A DNA stretch of 60,000 nt from Antedon mediterranea. Lineage: Eukaryota > Echinodermata > Crinoidea > Comatulida > Antedonidae. The stretch spans positions 8,186,001 to 8,246,000 of the forward strand of contig NC_092679.1 in the NCBI RefSeq assembly GCF_964355755.1, read 5' to 3'. The translations under genes were made by a program, and so were the position numbers. Position 1 is the stretch's first letter, and every line of letters starts with the position of its first letter. Below are positions 52,901 through 60,000 of this stretch, one piece after another. The notes under the pieces are model-generated. The model ran no database searches and had not been told where the DNA came from. It saw only the letters and a program-made list of their open reading frames with translations.

Positions 52901-55900
52901 AGCAAACAGAAACACTACTATGATCAAAAACATGGCAACTCACTCCCAGTTTTGGCACCAGGAGATTCAGTAAGAATGACACCCCTGCCAGGATCAAAAC
53001 AATGGCAACCAGCAACAGTAATTGAACATCACAATACACCACGATCTTATATAGTAGAACACAATGGAAAGAAATATCGCAGAAACAGAAAAGATCTTAA
53101 AACAGCAACAAGTGCAGCAAACAGATACTTTGAACCAGATCTCACATATGATTATAACACCCATCCAACAACCACCAAGACCAAACAATCATCACCGGAA
53201 ATAACCATTCCCAAACAGAAAACACCAACCAATGCTAAACCTGATACCAACGAACCACCAGCTTACATAACCAGAAGCGGACGCACCAGCAAGCCACCTA
53301 ATCGGTTGGACCTGTAAATATTTTGTTTAAAAAAAAAAAAAGAAAAAAAAAAGAACTCTAAAACATAACAAAAGGACTAAAGAAAGAACAAATTGCAAGA
53401 TATACATTTAATCATAAAATGGAACTTTAAAATATATAATACTGTAGAAGAACTTTATTGAAGCAGTACATAGTTTAACAAATCTGATATCTTAAGCATT
53501 TAAATGATATAAAGTTACTAATCAACATTTTGAACAAATTCAGCTGAGAAAAGAAGATGTTAGATATTTATGGGCTGCGCCCTCTATATACTTATGTATT
53601 CAGTTTGTTTGTTCGTCAATAAATTCCTCTTACAACGTGATCATCGATGTGCTCATTTAATACGTTACACACACTACCATTTTGTAGGGTCTTCATGGGC
53701 TTTTGCACGCGCTGTTTTCTCTCTGCATGGTCTTCTTAGCCTTAGAAACACCCATCAGTAGAGGGCGACATTAAAATAAAATATTATACAAATTTGTTTT
53801 CGGTATTTAGATTTTTTTATTTTGTTTTCGGTTGTTTACAGTTGTTTTCGGTTGTTTATGGTTTTTTTCGGTTGTTTTCAGTTATTTTCGGTTGTTTTCG
53901 GTAATTAGATTTCTTTTTCCATCACATAATACATTACACACTTTGTAAAATTACAGTTCTTCTCTTATATTTACTGTATATTGCTTTTTTTGAACATGCC
54001 TTCTTCAATTTAATTACTTTTCTTTATACCATTTTGTATACTGTTTTAATTTGAAGAAAATAAATGTTACTTTGAATTGAATTGAATTACTTGTTAGTGT
54101 TACACATCTTATTGATACTTTGCCTCTGATATAAAAGAGATACAGTTCACAGAAACAAAAACTTTTTTAAATGACAAAGCACACAATTATGAAATTAAGA
54201 TTTTTCTTATACTTTTTTTTAATGTATACTTGTTAATGTTACACATCTCATTGAGAATGTTCTTGCTTCTGGTATAAAAGAGATATAATGAAGTTCAATT
54301 CACAGAAACAAAAACCAGATAATCTTTTTTTTTGCCCTGTTTCTTTGCTTGCATTTATGCCTTGAATGGAATGATCCTTTCATTGAATGTGCCTTTTTGG
54401 GAATAGTTACACATTCTTTTTATTTATAGATACAAATACAGTATATCATAATATAATAGTCGATGAAGCCCAGGTAGTCTCTGTCATTCTATTCTGTAGG
54501 AGTTACATCTTTGTATTTGTATGTATGTGCACATGTCATTTGGAGTGCGGATAACTAACTCGTCAAGGTGACGAGTTCAAATCTTGTTCAATTTCAAAAG
54601 ACATGCATTGATTGAGCAACAATTGTGTGATTTTCCTATTTGTTTATCATTTTATAGGCCTTAAATGAACTGCTAAACAATTCAAATGCCCCAGTTGAGA
54701 TTCGCAATGGAATAATTGGAAGCATAACAGTATCAATTCCTTGGAAAGCACTACTTACAGCAAACAGCCAGGTAGAAGTTAAAGGGTTAACTATTACACT
54801 ACAACCAAAGTACAGAAGTGAAACAGATGCAGGTATACAATAATAAAATATAAAATAATCAATAATCAATAATCAATACTACTTGCAATTCCTAGCTAAA
54901 ACATTAAGATGTTTGTCTTAAAGCATTTGGAAACACTGTAAACTCAATGTGGAGTAGTATGAGTATGACGAGTAGTATGCAATTAGCACAAGAATGCTGG
55001 AAACAAGACCCATCAGAAGGAGAACAACATGCTGAAAACACCCAACCACTAGAGGGCCTAGAAATGTTTGCACAGACCATTGAATCAGGTATTTCACAAA
55101 GAATGTAATAATAACAGATTGGTATGTTACTGTTTTTTTTTGTATACATAAATAATTTATGATCTTTCCCTCAGTTTTAACTCGAGTGGAAGTGTCTCTG
55201 ACAGACACCTGTGTTAGACTGGAACATTTACCTCTTGGGTCATCAACTGGCATTGCAGCAGAAATTAGGATACAAAAGTAAGTGGGATTGTAATATTTTT
55301 TTTATTCAAGCGAGATGTAAGGTATATCTAAATCAATTTGCCTTTTAATTGAATCCATTTAATAAACTAATAGTAATATTCTAGGATCAACTACTTCGAT
55401 GATGTAGCTAAAGACATTACAGACCAAGGGAGTAGTGTGGACCCAGCAATGCCAAAACGATTTGAACCCGCTGCTGTAGCAGTAAAAAATCTACAAATGT
55501 TCGGCCTTGCTGTTCATTGTGAAGAGTTCTCAGAGGAAATAAGAGAACCTTCGTGGAGAACAAACGAGTCTGTTCAACCACCAACACCAGACAGCAGCCC
55601 ACCATTTAAATCTCTAGCTACATCTCCTCCAATGCCACCACAGCATCAACAGATCCACAGAGGAATAACTGTAAAACAACCTAAACGTGCCAAACTGATG
55701 CTAGAATCAGCACTTATTGGTAGTTGCACTGGTAAGCAGGAACTCAAGATCAAAATTAAACAAAATGAAGCATTAAGTGGACCAAAGGTAAATATCAATC
55801 AATTATATTTCTTTAATACCTTAGTTTCCTCTATACACCTTTTCTGTCACATAAAATCTGGTTCCATTCTGGACATCAAATCTGTATGATTCCATGTTCC

Positions 55901-58091
55901 ACAGATTTTATTTGCTGCCCCCCCTCCTACAATTGAAGAATGCATCAGCTGGTTAGGCAGTCATTACCTTTCTCAATAAAGCTGTGTTTTAACTGTTATT
56001 TTCTGTAACTTCTCATATCATTTTACTCGCGAAAAATCTGTTCTTACACATCCCTCTATAGTAGTATACTCATAGTATATCTGTAATTTATAGTTTGTGA
56101 TTTTTTTGTTTGTTTAGGCTGAAGTGGATTGTTTTTTGGGATCAATGAATTGGTTCTTATCACCAAAGCAAGTTACATTTTTAACAGAGTTCGTAAGTGG
56201 CTTCAGTACTCCAGGCAAGTTTTAAACTAATTGGCAATGATTTTAACATATCTATAATTAACAACTACAGTTTGCCCTGTATTTAAGACCAAATTCTTTA
56301 CTTATGAATAATTATAAATTTAGGTTTTGGAACTTATAATCACATTCGTTTTATAGATGGTGAACAGTAAACTTTACTACTTTTGAGTTTGTAATGTTTG
56401 TAAAAAATACTATTATTTTTTCCATATAGCATCATCGTCTACAAATGTGCAAAATAAACCAATGGAATACGAAGACTACCGAAAAGTAGAGACTGCCCTT
56501 CAAGACCAGATTACACCTAATTACACAGAGAGGATACGTAGAGAATCTTGGGGTATTGATGATGGTTCCCATTTTCTTATGGGACAGTCATTAGGTATGT
56601 CAAATATTAACTGGCTCCACAATTAACCAATTCGTTTTTTAAAAACATTCTGAGAACATACTGTCTTGTTATCCAGTAATAGATATATTTCAGTTATTTA
56701 GTTGATTTTGTCAGAATCTTTATTTTTTTATTCTTTCCTTGAGATCAATTTCATCTAGCTACGTCATTTTTTCAGAGTATATTCCTTATAGCCAGAAATT
56801 GATTTGGTTATCTTTTTACGGTGCGCAATAAAAAATGACGCAGTCTACGCACGATTTAACAAAATCACATTTGTAATCATATCTTCACAAGCATCTATAT
56901 ATAATTTATCTATAAATGGATTGTGATACCGGCTATTGTATTGCAAGATCCTATCTTTCATATATTATAAATAATTAAAGATTCTGACAAAATCAGTCAA
57001 TCAATATATCTTTTAAAAATCAATTATCTATATTTAAATCAATGCATATAACCTGTAATTCGTCATAGTGACGTATTAAATGTAGTTTTTCTTGTGATTA
57101 TCTGAAATTTACACTTTAGTTTCAGAAACAAGTGAAATGTTTTTGTCCATGACCCAAACTGCAATGTCATTATCTACGCAAAGTTTAGATATGGAATCAT
57201 CGTTTAGTAGCAATGTTAGTGCCACCTCTACAGACACCTCTAAAACAGGTTAGAAACATGTACAAGACATATCCATACACTCTTTAACAATGTTGTCATC
57301 AAGTTAGTGCCACCTCTACAGACACCTCTAAAACAGGTTAGAAACATGTACAAGACATATCCATACACTCTTTAACAATGTTGTCATCAAGTTAGTGCCA
57401 CCCCAACAGACACCTCTAAAACAGGTTAGAAACATGTACAAGACATATCCATACACTCTTTAACAATGTTGTCATCAAGTTAGTGCCACCCCTACAGACA
57501 CCTCTAAAACAGGTTAGAAACATGTACAAGTCATATCCATACACTCTTTAACAATGTTGTCATCAAGTTAGTGCCACCTCTACAGACACCTCTAAAACAG
57601 GTTAGAAACATGTACAAGACATATCCATACACTCTTTAACAATGTTGTCATCAAGTTAGTGCCACCTCTACAGACACCTCTAAAACAGGTTAGAAACATG
57701 TACAAGACATATCCATATACTCTTTAACAATGTTGTCATCAAGTTAGTGCCACCTCTACAGACACCTCTAAAACAGGTTAGAAACATGTACAAGACATAT
57801 CCATACACTCTTTAACAATGTTGTCATCAAGTTAGTGCCACCTCTACAGACACCTATAAAACAGGTTAGAAACATGTACAAGACATATCCATACACTCTT
57901 TAACAATGTTGTCATCAAGTTAGTGCCACCCCTACAGACGCCTCTAAAACAGGTTAGAAACATGTACAAGTTTGTTTGATGTTTAGGTTGTAGCAGTTTA
58001 GCAAGGTTAGGCTATGGAGGGCCATACTACAGACCCCAACCAGCTCATCTGTATGGTTCTGTGTCATCCAAGGGAAAGCGCAAGAAAAGAA
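46941..58091 (+). CDS. ATG2: ATG2, autophagy bridge-like lipid-transfer protein, 5' part (exons 1-9)
   Basis: Exons: 46941-47108, 54658-54832, 54924-55088, 55175-55277, 55385-55787, 56118-56214, 56430-56594, 57120-57248, 57987-58091. Phases match and encode 503 residues; the gene then leaves the window (family length ~1,900-2,100). The start MPWFFPWPDYIKKKACRYLL, then HYVGSFLEEKLTLEQLSVDL is the chorein-type N-terminus of ATG2. Exon 2 (ALNELLNNSNAPVEI, GSITVSIPWKALL) continues it. This N-terminal end of the rod contacts the ER and takes up phospholipids for growing autophagosome membranes. Exon 5 has a Pro/Ser-rich, probably disordered part. Intron 6 starts GC, not GT (CAG|GCAAGT). Exon 9 ends in a basic KGKRKKR stretch. 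Intron 1 is 7.5 kb because of transposons. ATG2A and ATG2B of vertebrates are not distinguished here. Confidence 0.93.
47167..48694. mobile_element. Element Y2: ~245-bp TIR element in ATG2 intron 1, 8-bp TSD
   Basis: TAAACATT flanks it at 47159-47166 and 48695-48702. The ends GGCGCTAATGCAGTTTCG resemble those of Y1. The arms 47167-47411 and 48455-48694 are ~90% similar and include TAGGCCTGCCGAT with GTACGGAGGCCTCA. The core is AT-rich and non-coding. Confidence 0.85.
49840..53669 (+). mobile_element. Ty3/gypsy element B with 112-bp LTRs, CACAC TSD
   Basis: LTRs at 49840-49951 and 53558-53669 begin TGTTAGATATTT and end ACGTTACA. They differ at two G/A sites. CACAC flanks the element at 49835-49839 and 53670-53674, and the uninterrupted site can be read in Z1 at about 9690-9720. 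TGGTGTCAGAAAG after the 5' LTR is the likely primer-binding site, and GAGAAAAGAAGA before the 3' LTR the polypurine tract. Gag is nearly gone. The copy is non-autonomous. Confidence 0.92.
50043..53317 (+). pseudogene. pol of gypsy B with two frameshifts and a stop; gag deleted
   Basis: The frame opens with a zinc-knuckle pair (CTKCGYDNTHNKC; CAVCHKLNYFAAVC, in which Tyr replaces the usual His) directly after ~100 bp of leader, so matrix and capsid are missing. Then come a protease (IQIDTGAAASIMSY, ~50347), reverse transcriptase with IDAKSGFLQIELD (~50960) and VMDDILIAG (~51144), RNase H (QCDASSYAIGVLL, ~51586), an integrase core (VASDLFEF, RTDNGPQYSS, NGEVERAVQTVK) and a chromatin-distal tail. 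A frameshift near 51825, a TAG at 52249-52251 and a frameshift near 52855 break it. Confidence 0.9.
57210..57975 (+). repeat. 88-bp minisatellite made from the end of ATG2 exon 8 and its donor
   Basis: About 8.5 copies. The first unit is real: the last ~38 bp of exon 8 (AGTGCCACCTCTACAGACAC, then CTCTAAAACAG) followed by the splice donor GTTAGAAACA. All further units repeat this exon end, the donor and ~50 bp of intron. Confidence 0.93.
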
Positions 58092-58856
58092 GTAAGTTTA
58101 CACAAGGAATTACTTTTTTAAATTGTTTTAATTAGGTTTTAGGGAGCGTGTCCAAATGTTTTTACTCCGTTAATAGACGTTTAAATGCGTTAATAATATG
58201 CAAAACGTTAATGAGTTGGGCGGTCTGTACTCAGCAGAGCGTATCATGGTTAATACTGTACAATGAAATTGAATTTAATGCGTACAACGGAAGAACAACG
58301 TCCGTTGTTTTCGTCCGTTAAACGCCGACCTAACAGATCGTTTTTATATTCGTTAAACGCTCATTTAACGGACCCTTGTACTGACAATATCACACCACAC
58401 ATTACAGAGTTCAATACAATAATATCTAATAATAATATGAAGATCGACGGCAATTGCTGTAGAAAGGGCCTTGAAACTGCAGATGATGTTGTGGTAAACC
58501 GTCACTTCGACGGCAAAAAAAAAATGCTGGTAAAACAACCTTACCCAACATTAAATTATCAGCATCTACAATCCCACAATTTTTGTTGAACATTTTCAAC
58601 TTATAGAACATTCCTATAATATACTAATTTTTTGTTTAGCATGCTTGACGTTAATTCCTTTTTTATTTTTTACCCCGTACACTTGACCGAAGAAAAAAAA
58701 TGGCGAAATTGTAAACACAGATAAAACCCCGACTGTCGTATCGATAGTATCAGCATGTATAGCCTTTATGGACGATGGTATGGACCAAACAATATAGAAA
58801 CCGGTCGCCGTCTATCTAGAGCTAAAACATTTACTGACTGTAGCTGCCGCGCGAGT

Positions 58857-59290
58857 TAAGTGTGTCCAAAAACAGAGGAGGAAACTTTGGGCGATATGAC
58901 GTCACGTTATTAGCAAGCACATGGTTTTTTATCACCGCGAAGCGATGTACAACACGCACCACAGTATTTTTGGCCAGCTTCCGTGATGCTGCTGCAAGGG
59001 TGTCATGTTTATTACAAAATACTAAAAAAACTGTGTACATTAACAATTATTGTATTACGTAAATAAATTATTACTTTAACTATCGCTGGCCTCGAGTGTG
59101 TCCAAAAACAGAGGATGAAACTTTGGGCGATATGACGTCACGTTATTAGCAAGCACATGGTTTTTAACCACCGCGATGCGATGTACACACGCACCACGGT
59201 GTTTTTGGCAGCCTCCGTGATGCTGCTGCAAGGGTGTCATGTTTATTACAAAATAGAAAAAAAAACTGTGTACATTAACAATTATTGTAT
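58857..59290 (+). repeat. Tandem duplication of ~237 bp
   Basis: GTGTGTCCAAAAACAGAGGA at 58860 recurs at 59096, each followed by the TGACGTCACGTTATTAGCAA segment, ACACGCACCAC and GCTGCTGCAAGGGTGTCATG. There are only a few differences. Confidence 0.9.
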
Positions 59291-59444
59291 CTATTTAGGC
59301 CCAAATGGTGTAATGGTGGCAAAACACTAACAGTATATATATAAAATAAATATATAAAAACAATGTGCAATTGCCTTCTTGCAGTAGGGAGGCGTCGCAA
59401 AAAAGGGAATTCCCCTACTTGCTCCAACCAAGCGCGAATTTACT

Positions 59445-60000
59445 ATTCAGTGCGTTGTTCCGTTAAACGCCGAGTTAACGGACGATAGATGACAGTATAT
59501 AGATGCATCATTCGAATACCCATCATTCCCGGAGTTTACTGAGTTTTTGTGTCCGTTAAACGCCGAGCTAACGGACGATAGTATTAAAATGACAGCATAA
59601 TACAGAGTATAGCATCATTCCACAGGTTATATTACTGAGTTTTTGTGTCCGTTAAACGCCGAGCTAACGGACGATAGTAATAAATGACAGATATATAGCA
59701 TCATTCCACAATTTACTGAGTTTTTGTGTCCGTTAAACGCCGAGTTTACGGACGATAGTGTTGAATGACAGCTGCATATAGAGTATACCATCATTCCACA
59801 GTATACTGGGTTTTTGAGTCCGTTAAACGCCGAGCTAACGGACGATAGTATTGAATGACAGTATTATATAGCATCATATTCCACAGTTTTACTGAGTTTT
59901 TGAGTCCGTTAAATGCCGAGTTTACGGACGATAGTATTAAATGACAGTAGGCCTATTATATAGAGTGTAGTATCATTCTACAGTTTACTGAGTTTTTGTG
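59445..60000 (+). repeat. ~90-bp satellite with a palindromic core, continuing past the window
   Basis: Six units at intervals of ~85-98 bp, each with a core TCCGTTAAACGCCGAG, then (C/T)TAACGGACGATAG, whose TCCGTTAA and TTAACGGA ends pair. Spacers carry GCATCATTCCACAG and ACTGAGTTTTTGTG. Related degenerate cores lie at 58310-58375. Confidence 0.9.

Larger units (their letters stand above)
49139..53912. mobile_element. Element Z2: Mutator-like foldback relative of Z1, split by gypsy B
   Basis: The left part (49139-49839) begins CGGTCAGTATAAATACC with GAAAACAA repeats and the GTCGCCCTCTACTGATGGG word. The right part (53675-53912) has the inverted equivalents, ending GGTTGTTTTCGGTAATTAGA. Joined without the gypsy element it is ~0.94 kb, close to the 985 bp of Z1. 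The terminal bases on the right are eroded and no TSD is left. Confidence 0.75.

Noticed and set aside
54545-54600. tRNA-like word (GAGTTCAAATC) in ATG2 intron 1
   Set aside because: It resembles a B box, but no A box, no cloverleaf and no acceptor stem could be drawn.
58263-58589. 108-codon open frame downstream of ATG2 exon 9
   Set aside because: It overlaps degenerate TTAACGGA repeat cores and has no family resemblance.

Overview
This is an AT-rich window of an animal nuclear genome: spliced genes with GT-AG introns, few genes per kilobase and very many nested repeats. Three host genes can be read exon by exon: a GPATCH2-type G-patch/R3H protein (+, 31.0-35.8 kb), a YeeE/YedE-type thiosulfate/sulfur transporter-like membrane protein (-, 44.4-41.8 kb) and the 5' part of the autophagy lipid-transfer gene ATG2 (+, from 46.9 kb, running off the right edge). 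A YeeE/YedE gene is not expected in vertebrates. Together with BEL/Pao and Ty3 elements and many GGCCTAGG-rich patches, this suggests a marine invertebrate, perhaps an echinoderm or other non-vertebrate deuterostome. The species cannot be fixed from the sequence.

Layout. 1-2.8 kb: a long palindrome followed by a ~100-bp satellite. 3.3-9.9 kb: DNA-transposon relics with readable target-site duplications (TSDs): element X inside element Y, a TTAA MITE, a small foldback MITE and a Mutator-like foldback element Z1. 12-30.5 kb: a deep nest. A probable old outer element (E0) holds T1, a 3.3-kb transposon with ~675-bp terminal inverted repeats (TIRs) and a four-exon gene, and Ty3/gypsy element A. 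Element A carries one insertion in each LTR and a complete BEL/Pao element inside. 31-36 kb: GPATCH2, with a 2-kb minisatellite in intron 4. 35.9-39.6 kb: T2, a second, intronless and decayed relative of T1. 40.2-41.6 kb: an 84-bp minisatellite. 41.8-44.4 kb: the transporter gene, divergent from ATG2 across a 2.5-kb intergenic region with three CRE/ATF-like sites. 46.9-58.1 kb: ATG2 exons 1-9. Its 7.5-kb first intron holds a second Y-family element and a second Z-family element, the latter split by a short-LTR Ty3/gypsy copy. 58.1-60 kb: intronic or downstream repeats, ending in a palindromic ~90-bp satellite.

The window reads as a history of insertions. Flanking duplications found by eye (AATTTATAC, CGGCG, TTAA, AGCTCAAGT, ACTAT, ATCAC, TATA, CACAC, TAAACATT) allow most events to be ordered. 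The BEL element is the youngest (649-bp LTRs that look identical), yet its pol already has one stop and one frameshift. The two points I consider most novel are the T1/T2 family (long TIRs around a conserved nuclease-like protein, spliced in one copy and intronless in the other) and two minisatellites inside host genes whose every unit carries a 5' splice-site motif.
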